The translations under genes and the position numbers were made by a program. Shown here piece by piece: positions 1 to 6,176 of a stretch of DNA of 13,627 nucleotides (its first letter is position 1; the number at the start of each line of letters is the position of its first letter). Where the stretch lies: positions 1 through 13,627 of the forward strand of contig CALFIT010000204.1 of NCBI GenBank assembly GCA_937877465.1, read 5' to 3'. Under the pieces are notes generated by a model that was not told the DNA's origin, made no database searches, and worked only from the letters and a program-made list of their open reading frames with translations. The stretch comes from an uncultured Bacteroidales bacterium (GTDB lineage: Bacteria; Bacteroidota; Bacteroidia; Bacteroidales; F082).

Positions 1-963
1 GGATATTTTAATGTTTTGGAAGATGAATCAATTCGTGATAATTTCGTACTTATATATGAATTATTAGATGAAATTATGGATCACGGATACCCTCAAAACA
101 CTGACGCCAAGCTTCTTAAAGAATATATAAAAACAAGTTCTTATAGATTAGCAATCAAAAAGAAAATAACAACAGAAGTAATAAATAATCAAGTATCCAG
201 AGCTCCTGGAATTAAATATCAAGTTAACCAAGCTTTTGTAGATGTTACAGAAAGAGTAAGTTCTCTTATAAGTCATAAAGGAGAAATGCTTAGGTCTGAT
301 ATTATAGGAGTTATTACTATGAAAACAATGCTAAGTGGAATGCCTCTTTTAAAATTGGGATTAAATGATAAATCATATTTTGATATTACTGGGAAAAAAG
401 CAAGTGGAAAAACGATAGAAATGGATGATTTCAAATTTCATAATTGTGTTAATATTAATAAATTCGAACAAGAAAGAGTAATAGAATTTATCCCACCTGA
501 TGGATTTTTTACTTTGATGAATTATAGGCTAAATTTGAAAATAAAACCTTTGATATGGGTTGAAGTTGAAAGAAAAGAATTAACTCCAACAAAAATGAAA
601 TATTTAGTCAAAGCTAAAAGTAATTGCAAACCAAAATCAACTGCAAATAATGTTTGTATTATGATTCCTGTTCCTGTTGATTTACAAAATCCTTTGTTTA
701 AATCATCACTTGGTTCAGTTACTTATTCTCCTGATAAAGAAGTATTAATTTGGAATATTAAAAGATTCCCTGGATTGAAAGAAACTAATTTAATTATACA
801 ATTCAACGTTCCTTCTTTAAGGGCTAATGATACAAAAGCTAAATATCTAAAAAAGCCTATAGAAGTAAAATTCGAGATTCCTTCATTTACTGTTAGTGGA
901 ATACAAGTCAGATATTTAAAAATCACAGAAGCAAGTGGATATCAAGCTTATCCTTATGTTAAG
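1..963 (+). CDS. AP1M: Eukaryotic AP-1 clathrin adaptor mu subunit, internal fragment (both ends missing)
   Basis: In eukaryotes this protein is the medium (mu) chain of the AP-1 complex, which binds tyrosine-based sorting signals on cargo at the trans-Golgi and endosomes. The frame is open from base 1 and reads GYFNVLEDESIRDNFVLIYE, the end of the longin domain. The linker follows, then the mu-homology domain from about codon 69 (GIKYQVNQAFVDV) with LSGMPLLKLGLND, FIPPDGFFTLMNYRL, KPLIWVE, KSTANNVCIMIPVP and SGIQVRYLKITEASGYQAYPYV. The last motif and STANNV are typical of AP-1 rather than AP-2. About 100 N-terminal residues and the final dozen (normally YIT..GDY..R) are absent; the match ends at about base 963. 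The stretch is very AT-rich, has no introns and encodes every Gln as CAA, with no in-frame TAA or TAG. That argues against a UAR-to-Gln code. The identification is certain; the host protist is not identified. It is almost surely foreign to the bacterial remainder. Confidence 0.93.
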
Positions 964-968
964 CCGCC
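955..968. other. Junction between eukaryotic and bacterial sequence
   Basis: Base composition changes within a few bases from AT-rich codons to GC-rich ones. Homology to AP-1 mu ends at ...PYVK. The frame shifts by one, from frame 1 to frame 2, and from about base 962 the new frame reads as the interior of a GH20-like protein. Both genes are cut in mid-domain and no transposase, terminal repeat or attachment-like sequence is visible. This is what a chimeric contig join or a ligation artefact would look like. The exact break cannot be fixed to better than a few bases. Confidence 0.85.
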
Positions 969-1900
969 AGATTTGGAACGAGGCGGCGGGTTCCAATGCC
1001 GCCGCTTCCCAAAAGACGGGAAAGTATTTGGATTCCTTTGTCGGCTACCTGAACTATTACGACCCGACGCTGTTCACGAGCCGTTGTTTCCTGCACACCG
1101 CCGCCGCGCAAGCCGTGCCCGACACGACCAAGGCCCTTGGTGGCATCCTCTGCCTGTGGAACGACGTGCGTGTCGACAAGAAAGAAAACATCGCCTTGCA
1201 TAATGGGATGATTAACGGTATGATGGCCTTCGCCGAGCGGTTTTGGAACGGCGGCAACGCGGGCGAGGTCGAGAACGAGAACCTGCTTCCAAGTCCGCAA
1301 TCGGAAGCCGGGGCGCAACTTGCCCGTTTCGAGGAAAAGATGACCCTTCACCGCGACCGTTTCCACAAGGAGAAGATGCGCTGGGTAGCCAATGCGCAAA
1401 TCGAATGGCAGGTTCAGATTGACGACAGCGAGCCTCTTGCGGCCTACGGTGGTGTGGTCGACTTGGATGCCTTTTGCCAGCAACACCTTATTAATATAGG
1501 TGACACGGCCACGGCCCAAGCGCGAACCGTCATCGTCGCCGAGCGCGACATGGACATCGAGGCTTGGATAGGCTTTTGTGTGCCAGCGCGAAGCAACCGC
1601 AACGGCTATGGCATCGGCGAGCAGGGCCGATGGGAAGGGGGCGGCCAGTGTTTCGTCAACGGGATGGAGGTCTTACCTCCGGCACTATGGCAAGAGCCGG
1701 GCAAATACAGCTACCACTTCAACACATGGGGCAAGCCTGAGGAGGAAGCGCCTTTCACCGATGAACAGTTTTATTGGATGCGCCGGCCCGCTAAAATCCA
1801 CTTGCAAAAGGGTGAGAACGAAGTGGTCATAAAAACACCGAAGACCTATCAAGGCCTTCGGTGGAGTTTCGCTTTCATCCCGATTTATCTTCCGTTGTAG
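962..1900 (+). CDS. GH20-family glycoside hydrolase (beta-hexosaminidase-like), C-terminal portion
   Basis: The N-terminus, including the catalytic Asp-Glu pair expected of GH20, is missing because the gene is cut at the junction. What remains starts near RQIWNEAAG and includes SFVGYLNYYDPTLF, then LGGILCLWNDVRVDKKENIA and MAFAERFWNGG. These resemble the last strands of the GH20 barrel in Bacteroidota enzymes that remove N-acetylhexosamines from glycans. After a helical linker (about bases 1290-1400) comes a beta-rich C-terminal module ending in LRWSFAFIPIYLPL, a typical accessory beta-sandwich. Any ATG at 935 belongs to the foreign sequence and is not a real start. The stop at 1898-1900 overlaps the end of the convergent vWA gene by 16 bases. 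The family assignment rests on remembered motifs, so a related clan member is possible. The substrate cannot be told. Confidence 0.68.
   Translation, partial: SRQIWNEAAGSNAAASQKTGKYLDSFVGYLNYYDPTLFTSRCFLHTAAAQAVPDTTKALGGILCLWNDVRVDKKENIALHNGMINGMMAFAERFWNGGNAGEVENENLLPSPQSEAGAQLARFEEKMTLHRDRFHKEKMRWVANAQIEWQVQIDDSEPLAAYGGVVDLDAFCQQHLINIGDTATAQARTVIVAERDMDIEAWIGFCVPARSNRNGYGIGEQGRWEGGGQCFVNGMEVLPPALWQEPGKYSYHFNTWGKPEEEAPFTDEQFYWMRRPAKIHLQKGENEVVIKTPKTYQGLRWSFAFIPIYLPL
1831..1863 (-). terminator. Rho-independent terminator of the deoC-to-vWA gene block, inside the GH20 coding sequence
   Basis: Read on the minus strand, CACCGAAG (1863-1856) pairs perfectly with CTTCGGTG (1843-1836) across a 12-base loop. 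Two further G-C pairs form inside after one mismatch. The stem is followed directly by TTTTT (1835-1831). It lies 22 bases past the stop of the vWA gene, the expected place for a terminator. The hairpin doubles as codons of the C-terminal GH20 module on the other strand. Confidence 0.75.
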
Positions 1901-2988
1901 TTGCCACTCAAAGTCTCAATAAAGCCATTGGCGGCCGTCTTCATGTTGACGAAGTCGCTGCCCAATGAGCTGGAGCAGTCGAGCACGAGCATAATCATGG
2001 CGCTCTTGTATTCGTTGACGACTTGGGTGTTGCCCGACGGCGTGAACTCACTGTTGTACTGCCATTGCGAGGTCGATTCGAGCCAGTTCCATTGCTTCAC
2101 ATAATCTGTGCTGATTTGGATGCCGTTCAAGTCGGTGAGGTTTTGGAACGAGAACAAGTCGAAGATGCCTTCCGTTGTGGCCGTAACGCTGGTGCCTGAC
2201 ATGCTTTCCATGCCGACATATTGGATTTCGGTCAGTTGGCCTCTGTTGCCGTTGCGAATGTAGGTGCCTTCAATGTAGCATTGCGACTCGTTGACGTCGG
2301 TCACGTTGTCAAAAGTGAAACGAATCTTGGTGTTGGGCTCTTGTGCCGGCAGCTTCAGCGTGACATTATAGAATGTGCTTTGGTTGTAGAGCTGCCGGGC
2401 GATTTCGGCAAACTTGTCGGAGGCTTCGCTCATGTTGCTGACTTCGAAGACATTATTGACGGGGTCGCTCGACAGTTTTTTGAGGTTGTTACGGAACCCT
2501 TCGATGTCACTTACGTCGGAGCCACGCACACCGATGGAGTAGGCTGAAATGTTCGTGCCGCCAATGAGTTCGTTATTGATTTTTGAGTTGACTGCCGAAA
2601 GGTATTCGCTGCCCGAGTTGTAGTTATCGGAGAGTACATACGAACCCTGGTCGAGACCATCGGTGAAGGTCACCACGCTGACGTTGATGAGGTTTTCCGG
2701 GATCTTGGCTGCGGCCAAGCTGTTGAGGCCCGTGTTGACGGCGTGGTAGAGGATGGTGCCGTTTTGCATCGAGAGGCCGTCAACGAAGTTCTCGAAATTG
2801 TGTTTTGTGTCTTGGTTGAGCAGACCAAGCGGCATGGTGTAAAGTTCGCTGTTGAAACCCACGATGCCAAGATAGAGGCCTTCCTTTGCCGGAGTAGTGT
2901 CTTCGGCCTTGGGCTTTCTGCAACCGTTGAAGGTGACGAGCATGACGGCAAGCGTCAAGGCAGCCACGGTGATGAGGTGTTTCTTCAT
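1885..2988 (-). CDS. Lipoprotein with a split, apparently circularly permuted von Willebrand factor A domain
   Basis: This is a 367-aa predicted lipoprotein. The signal segment is MKKHLITVAALTLAVMLVTF with a lipobox ending NGC23, so it should be anchored in a membrane facing the periplasm or cell surface. Residues 36-200 carry the later parts of a vWA fold: LYLGIVGFNSEL (strand 2), NGTILYHAVNTGLNSL, VSVVTFTDGLD with a likely metal-site Asp110, ISAYSIGVRG, and a final helix to about 200. Residues 205-310 look like a beta-sandwich. Only at the very end (330-360) comes AMIMLVLDCSSSLGS, the strand with the DxSxS metal-site signature (D337, S339, S341), plus one helix. vWA domains bind protein ligands through a bound metal ion. 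I chose the MKKHL start because it opens the signal peptide. No clear promoter is visible in the 70-base gap upstream, so read-through from deoC is likely. The partner is unknown. Confidence 0.78.
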   Translation of the reverse strand: MKKHLITVAALTLAVMLVTFNGCRKPKAEDTTPAKEGLYLGIVGFNSELYTMPLGLLNQDTKHNFENFVDGLSMQNGTILYHAVNTGLNSLAAAKIPENLINVSVVTFTDGLDQGSYVLSDNYNSGSEYLSAVNSKINNELIGGTNISAYSIGVRGSDVSDIEGFRNNLKKLSSDPVNNVFEVSNMSEASDKFAEIARQLYNQSTFYNVTLKLPAQEPNTKIRFTFDNVTDVNESQCYIEGTYIRNGNRGQLTEIQYVGMESMSGTSVTATTEGIFDLFSFQNLTDLNGIQISTDYVKQWNWLESTSQWQYNSEFTPSGNTQVVNEYKSAMIMLVLDCSSSLGSDFVNMKTAANGFIETLSGNYNGR

Positions 2989-3058
2989 ATTCATTAGTTT
3001 TTTAATCTGTTCAATAACGCAGTATTTCTTCTGAAATTGCATAGAGGTCGAAAAACTC

Positions 3059-3307
3059 TCAGTTCGCTATGGCTTGGCTGATGGCCTTGGCCAACTGGTC
3101 GGGGCAGGAGGTGCCTTTGTATCCGCATTGGATGCCTTCCAGCTTGGCGATGACGTCTTCGGCTTTCATGCCGTCGACGAGTGTGGCCACGCCTTGCGTG
3201 TTGCCGTTGCAGCCGCCGTAGAACTGCACGTTCCTGACGATGCCGTCCTCAATCTCAAACTCGATGGCTTGGCTGCAAGTGCCTCGGGTTCGGTAGGTGT
3301 ATTTCAT
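3059..3307 (-). CDS. TSCPD domain-containing protein (TIGR03905-like)
   Basis: An 82-aa cytoplasmic protein that consists almost entirely of a TSCPD domain. It opens MKYTYRTRGTCSQAIEFEIE, continues with VQFYGGCNGNTQGV and LVDGM, and has the diagnostic CGYKGTSCPDQLAKAI at 61-76. Four cysteines (C11, C33, C61, C68) could bind a metal such as zinc. TSCPD domains also occur at the C-terminus of cobalamin-dependent ribonucleotide reductases, and stand-alone copies are widespread but uncharacterised. It is fourth in the deoC block and is separated from the thioesterase gene by an AT-rich tandem repeat. Family identity is secure; the role is unknown. Confidence 0.88.
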   Translation of the reverse strand: MKYTYRTRGTCSQAIEFEIEDGIVRNVQFYGGCNGNTQGVATLVDGMKAEDVIAKLEGIQCGYKGTSCPDQLAKAISQAIAN

Positions 3308-3308
3308 T

Positions 3309-3346
3309 CAAGATTTGAGATTTAAAATTCAAGATTTAAAATTCAA
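3309..3346. repeat. AT-rich 14-bp tandem repeat spanning a stop codon and intergenic gap
   Basis: The unit GATTTAAAATTCAA occurs twice without a break (3319-3332 and 3333-3346). A degenerate part-copy, CAAGATTTGA, lies just before it (3309-3318). On the minus strand the last copy supplies the TGA stop of the thioesterase gene and the array fills the gap before the TSCPD start. Its AT content stands out from the GC-rich genes on each side. It could be an mRNA processing or spacer element, or simply slippage. Confidence 0.8.
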
Positions 3347-3723
3347 AATTTCGACATAAACTTTTGGCTGTCAACGATAAAACGCTCGTGCAAACCTTCG
3401 CCGACGACGGTTTCCCCTTCGAGGCATTTCACCTCGAAGACCAAACGCCGGCGGTCCACTTCGATGAGCTTGGCCTCGCAGCGGATGGTGGCTCCAATCG
3501 GGCTGGCTTTCAAGTGCTTGATGTTCACCGAAATGCCTACAGTGGTGTTGCCTTTGCCAATCTTGTCGTTGACGCATTCGAGGCAGGTCTTCTCCATCAT
3601 CGCAATCATGGCGGGCGTGGCGAAGACTTCCAACGAGCCCGAACCGTAGACTGCGGCGGTGTCTTTATGCTCAACCGTCAGCATCGTGCTGTGGCTGAGG
3701 TCTTTCAGCATGTCGTATTCCAT
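3343..3723 (-). CDS. FlK-like hotdog-fold thioesterase
   Basis: A 126-aa cytoplasmic protein of the hotdog-fold acyl-CoA thioesterase type, closest by motif to fluoroacetyl-CoA thioesterase FlK. LEVFATPAMIAMMEKT and VGISVNIKHLKASPIG are characteristic. T36, E44 and H70 have the same spacing (8 and 26 residues) as the T42/E50/H76 catalytic residues of FlK. The predicted reaction is hydrolysis of a short acyl-CoA; the natural substrate in Bacteroidota is not known. The start ATG overlaps the OsmC stop by one base (TGATG on the minus strand), which implies translational coupling. The stop lies inside the AT-rich repeat. An inner Met five codons in is possible, but the coupled start is preferred. 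Confidence 0.85.
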   Translation of the reverse strand: MEYDMLKDLSHSTMLTVEHKDTAAVYGSGSLEVFATPAMIAMMEKTCLECVNDKIGKGNTTVGISVNIKHLKASPIGATIRCEAKLIEVDRRRLVFEVKCLEGETVVGEGLHERFIVDSQKFMSKF

Positions 3724-4133
3724 CAGGCTTGGAAGTTCATGGTGATGTTGACGATGATGTCGGGGTGGAGCGAGCGGCCCACGGGACAGCTTTCGGCGGC
3801 GGCCCAGAGCAGGGCTTTCTGCCGCTCGGTGTATTCCTTGGCGGGGAAGTTGAACACGAGGTCGATCTGCCCGATGCGGCGCGGGTCGGCGTTCATGGTC
3901 TTTTTCACCTCGTAGGTGGTGCCGTCGATGTCGAATTTGTGGCCTTGTGCGCTGATGCCCATGATGGTCATCATGCAGCCAGCGAGGGCAGCGCAGGCGA
4001 GGTCGGTGGGCGAGAAGGCTTCGCCTTTGCCGTGGTTGTCGGTGGGTGCGTCGGTGCAGATGGTCGCACCCGACTGCTCATGGGTCATCTCATTGCGGAG
4101 ATTGCCTTTGTAAGTTCCTTTGATTGTTGCCAT
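3723..4133 (-). CDS. OsmC family protein
   Basis: A 136-aa OsmC/Ohr-superfamily protein, homodimeric in characterised members and active as a thiol-dependent peroxidase against organic hydroperoxides. Both catalytic cysteines are present: C53 in ALAGCMMTIMGI and C116 in AAESCPVGRSLHPD. GEAFSPTDL (38-45) and a full-length domain with no extensions also fit. It follows deoC by 17 bases and is coupled to the thioesterase by a one-base overlap, so the three are probably one transcript. Acetaldehyde from DeoC, peroxide detoxification and acyl-CoA release could form a small detoxification set, but that link is inference. Confidence 0.92.
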   Translation of the reverse strand: MATIKGTYKGNLRNEMTHEQSGATICTDAPTDNHGKGEAFSPTDLACAALAGCMMTIMGISAQGHKFDIDGTTYEVKKTMNADPRRIGQIDLVFNFPAKEYTERQKALLWAAAESCPVGRSLHPDIIVNITMNFQA

Positions 4134-4150
4134 ATCGTGTGTTTTGTGAT

Positions 4151-4990
4151 TTATTTGATTTGTTCTAGGATTAGGTTCGCCAAGCGGCTCGTGCCCACGC
4201 GGAAGAGGCTTGGGTTGAGCCAGTCGTTGCCGAGGATGTTACGCACTAAATAATAATAGGTGAGCGCGTCGTCGGGAGTCTTCATGCCGCCGGCGGGCTT
4301 GAAGCCGACGCGCTTGCCTGTGGCCTCGTAGTATTCCTTGATGGTGTCGATCATGACGATGGCGGCCAAGGGCGTGGCGGCCACCGGCACCTTGCCCGTC
4401 GAGGTCTTGATGAAGTCGGCGCCGGCAAGGATGGCCAATTCGCTGGCCTTACGGATGTTCTCGACGGTCTTCAGCTCGCCCGTTTCGAGGATGACCTTCA
4501 GTCGGGCCTTGTCGCCGCAGGTCGCCTTGATGGTCTTGATTTCGTCGAAGACCTCATCGTAACGTCCGGCGAGGAACGTGCCGCGCGAGATGACCATATC
4601 CACCTCGTCGGCTCCCTCGTTGACGCAATATTCCACCTCATTGACTTTCAGGTCGAAAGGCATCATGCCCGAGGGGAAGGCACAGGCGACCGTGGCCACG
4701 CGGATGTTGCTTCCCGCCAGCAGTTGCTTCGCCTGACGGATGAAGGGGCTGTAGATGCAGATGGCGGGCACCGAGAGGTGCGGCGTTTCCTTGGGGAAGG
4801 CCAGGGCTTTGGCGCAGAAGTCGTCGATTTTCTCTTCGTTGTCGAAGGCTTCGAGCGTGGTGAAGTCGATGCTTTGGAAGATGGTACACAAGGCTTCCTT
4901 TTCGTTGCCTTTTTTCTTCTCTTCGTTGAGAATCAATCCGATGCGCTCGTTCAGCGCAGCCTCGGTATGGTTGTAGGGTTTGAATTGCAT
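4151..4990 (-). CDS. deoC: Deoxyribose-phosphate aldolase
   Basis: A 279-aa class I aldolase that splits 2-deoxy-D-ribose 5-phosphate into glyceraldehyde 3-phosphate and acetaldehyde in deoxynucleoside breakdown, in the cytoplasm. The Schiff-base lysine is K195 in GADFIKTSTGK and the second active-site lysine is K231 in VGFKPAGGMKTPDDA. NEGADEVDMVISRG (124-137) and VPAICIYSPF (74-83) are also typical. I use the ATG at 4990 rather than an upstream one at 5059, because homology begins near it and a Bacteroidota -7 element sits just 17 bases before it. As the first gene of the block it shares that promoter. It is longer than the E. coli enzyme, as is usual for the Bacteroides-type form. Confidence 0.95.
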   Translation of the reverse strand: MQFKPYNHTEAALNERIGLILNEEKKKGNEKEALCTIFQSIDFTTLEAFDNEEKIDDFCAKALAFPKETPHLSVPAICIYSPFIRQAKQLLAGSNIRVATVACAFPSGMMPFDLKVNEVEYCVNEGADEVDMVISRGTFLAGRYDEVFDEIKTIKATCGDKARLKVILETGELKTVENIRKASELAILAGADFIKTSTGKVPVAATPLAAIVMIDTIKEYYEATGKRVGFKPAGGMKTPDDALTYYYLVRNILGNDWLNPSLFRVGTSRLANLILEQIK

Positions 4991-5007
4991 GGTGGTTGAT
5001 TTTTTTG

Positions 5008-5041
5008 CAAAATTACTCAAAATCTCGAAATGTGGAGAAAC
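5008..5041 (-). promoter_or_regulatory. Promoter of the deoC gene block
   Basis: On the minus strand TAATTTTG (5015-5008) matches the Bacteroidota -7 consensus TAnnTTTG. GTTTCT (5041-5036) lies 20 bases upstream, where a TTTG-like -33 element is expected. The deoC ATG starts 17 bases downstream, so the leader would be very short. The -33 region is next to that of the divergent promoter at 5045-5076. Confidence 0.65.
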
Positions 5042-5044
5042 ATT

Positions 5045-5076
5045 GTTTCCGATTTCCAAAGAAAAGCGTATTTTTG
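5045..5076 (+). promoter_or_regulatory. Divergent promoter driving the structured leader and XRE gene
   Basis: TATTTTTG (5069-5076) is an exact TAnnTTTG match. A weak TTTC-type -33 (5046-5049) lies 19 bases upstream. Transcription would start near 5082 and give a leader of about 230 nt before the regulator ATG at 5313. It faces away from the deoC promoter and the two -33 regions almost touch, so one regulator could affect both. Confidence 0.55.
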
Positions 5077-5181
5077 CGCCCTAAACCCCTAAAACTCATT
5101 TATCGACATAGAAAGAAATCTAAAAAATAGACAATTAGAATAGCATTTCAAAACGAATTCTTGAGCATCATTTTCCACACC

Positions 5182-5312
5182 GTCTCGTTTGAGACACCAT
5201 ATCAAGAAACCGTTGTGAAACGCCAATTTTTTTATTGGCGTGGAATAACTTGTTGATATGGTGGGCGTGGAAACCCGATGCTCGGCAAGTTGAACTAATT
5301 CCACGCTTTTTT
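5182..5312 (+). promoter_or_regulatory. Leader with competing inverted repeats, ending in a terminator-like hairpin at the start codon
   Basis: Together with the promoters this fills the 322-base gene-free gap 4991-5312; the part from 5083 to 5181 shows nothing recognisable. Four perfect pairings are visible. GTCTC/GAGAC is at 5182-5186/5191-5195. CACCATATCAA/TTGATATGGTG (11 bp) is at 5195-5205/5253-5263. ACGCCAAT/ATTGGCGT is at 5220-5227/5234-5241 with a T6 loop. GCGTGGAATAACTTG (5238-5252) pairs with CAAGTT (5286-5291) and ATTCCACGC (5298-5306), with a 6-base bulge. The last stem is followed by TTTTTT (5307-5312) and then immediately by ATG. It crosses the 11-bp stem and shares bases with the T6 hairpin, so the two states exclude each other or form a pseudoknot. 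This suggests an attenuator or a small RNA with its own terminator. No known riboswitch class is recognised. Confidence 0.55.
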
Positions 5313-5522
5313 ATGCACATCGGGCAACATATAAAAGAGGTAATGCGGCAGCAAGGCACGACGGCCACGAAGTTGGCCGAGGACATTTGTTGCACCCGCC
5401 CGCATGTCCATAAGATATTCCGCAAGGACAATATCGACATTGCCCTACTGCGTCGCATTTCCGAGGCATTAGACCATGATTTCTTCCGCGACCTTTCCGA
5501 GGACTATAACAGCAAAGTGTAA
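5313..5522 (+). CDS. Small XRE-type helix-turn-helix regulator
   Basis: A 69-aa protein that is little more than one Cro/XRE-like DNA-binding domain. MHIGQHIKEVMRQQG forms helix 1. TKLAEDICCTRPHVHKIFRK (19-38) fits the helix-turn-helix pair. IALLRRISEALDHDFFRDLS (43-62) fits the closing helices. Many Bacteroidota encode similar proteins beginning MHIG and ending in a DHDFF-like motif, which supports this start over an upstream frame extension or the ATG at 5343. The start codon directly follows a terminator-like T-run, so its expression probably depends on the leader structure. The cysteine pair C26-C27 in the HTH is unusual. Its targets may include its own divergent promoter region or the following operon; neither can be shown from sequence. 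Confidence 0.85.
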   Translation: MHIGQHIKEVMRQQGTTATKLAEDICCTRPHVHKIFRKDNIDIALLRRISEALDHDFFRDLSEDYNSKV

Positions 5523-5564
5523 CCGAAATGGATACTGTGTCCAATGTGGTTACTTGTGTTTTGT

Positions 5565-5593
5565 TTTGGTCACTTTCAAACGCTATAATTTTG
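5565..5593 (+). promoter_or_regulatory. Promoter of the seven-gene secreted caspase operon
   Basis: TAATTTTG (5586-5593) matches the -7 consensus exactly. TTTG is found at 5565-5568 and again at 5560-5563, with spacings of 17 and 22 bases; the usual spacing lies between these. The 10-mer CTATAATTT plus flanking base recurs just downstream (CGCTATAATTT at 5581-5591 and again near 5595). The first gene starts 52 bases past the -7 element. Confidence 0.65.
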
Positions 5594-5645
5594 CCGCTAT
5601 AATTTCAAAAACTGCGGGCGACAGGATAAAGACTGCCGGAATAAA

Positions 5646-6176
5646 ATGAAAAAGAATGTGTTGATATTGGCACTACTGCTCCCAAGCGTGTTGTGTATGG
5701 CTTCATGCGGCGACTTTGGGCGGAAATCCCCGGTAAGTAGCATCCAACCCGATTCGGTTGTGTACGCCATGTTGGGCAAAACCATGTCGGAAGTGCTGTT
5801 CAATCCGAGCAGTGTTACTTGTTATACACTTAAAGGTAAGGCTGAAGTTGACCAAAAAGACTTTCAGGTGGAGCCTCATTGGGTGCGCGATTCCTTGGCG
5901 GGGAAACTTTCACCTCAAATGGTTGGTGTTCTTCAGTTCGCTCTTGTGGCCAATATTGAGAATTATACGAATGACTCTATTCGTGTTAAAGCGCCTTACG
6001 TTCCCATTCTTGAATTTGAGTTCAAGCAAAAAAAGAATGTGGTTCATGTACTTGTTTCAACTTCTGACCACACATGGACCATCATGTTAGACGACAAGCG
6101 CCAGATTCATTTCAACTACCACGAATGTGAGTTGATTGACCGTTTTTGTGAAACGTTCTTAAATGGTAATAAATAA
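5646..6176 (+). CDS. Predicted lipoprotein of unknown function, first gene of the caspase operon
   Basis: A 176-aa protein with a lipoprotein signal, MKKNVLILALLLPSVLCMAS, followed by Cys21 (MASC; Met at -3 is a slightly weak lipobox). I do not recognise the family. The mature part begins with a Ser/Pro-rich linker. It then has LGKTMSEVLFNPSSVTCYTL (43-62), a segment ending KLSPQMVGVLQFALV that looks helical, and alternating strands VPILEFEFKQKKNVVHVLVS and TWTIMLDDKRQIHFNY. The C-terminus CELIDRFCETFL looks helical. The mature form has further cysteines (C59, and two near the end) that might form a disulfide outside the cytoplasm. It lies 13 bases before the caspase gene and shares its promoter, so a role as inhibitor, anchor or sensor for the protease is possible but unproven. 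Confidence 0.8.
   Translation: MKKNVLILALLLPSVLCMASCGDFGRKSPVSSIQPDSVVYAMLGKTMSEVLFNPSSVTCYTLKGKAEVDQKDFQVEPHWVRDSLAGKLSPQMVGVLQFALVANIENYTNDSIRVKAPYVPILEFEFKQKKNVVHVLVSTSDHTWTIMLDDKRQIHFNYHECELIDRFCETFLNGNK

Noticed and set aside
1..963. Reading the AP-1 mu fragment as a gene of the bacterium acquired by transfer
   Set aside because: It lacks both ends, has unrelated codon use and ends exactly at the point where the next gene is also truncated, which fits a misjoin better.
959..1519. Minus-strand open frame of 186 codons opposite the GH20 gene
   Set aside because: Shadow frame of GC-rich coding sequence; no recognisable motifs, and it begins at the chimeric junction region.
3019..3040. Small hairpin (ATTTC/GAAAT flanked by GCA/TGC) before the vWA lipoprotein gene
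   Set aside because: Short, with a bulge, and no T-tract after it; too little to call regulatory.
3364..4253. Plus-strand open frames opposite the thioesterase and OsmC genes
   Set aside because: Both real genes on the minus strand have complete catalytic motifs; the plus frames have biased composition and no domain.
5168..5544. Two minus-strand open frames across the leader and XRE gene
   Set aside because: They run through the inverted repeats and oppose a well-supported HTH gene.
5520..5552. Imperfect hairpin TAACC/GGTTA with inner TGG/CCA just after the XRE stop
   Set aside because: The stem is interrupted in the middle and no continuous T-run follows, so I do not call a terminator, though weak termination is possible.
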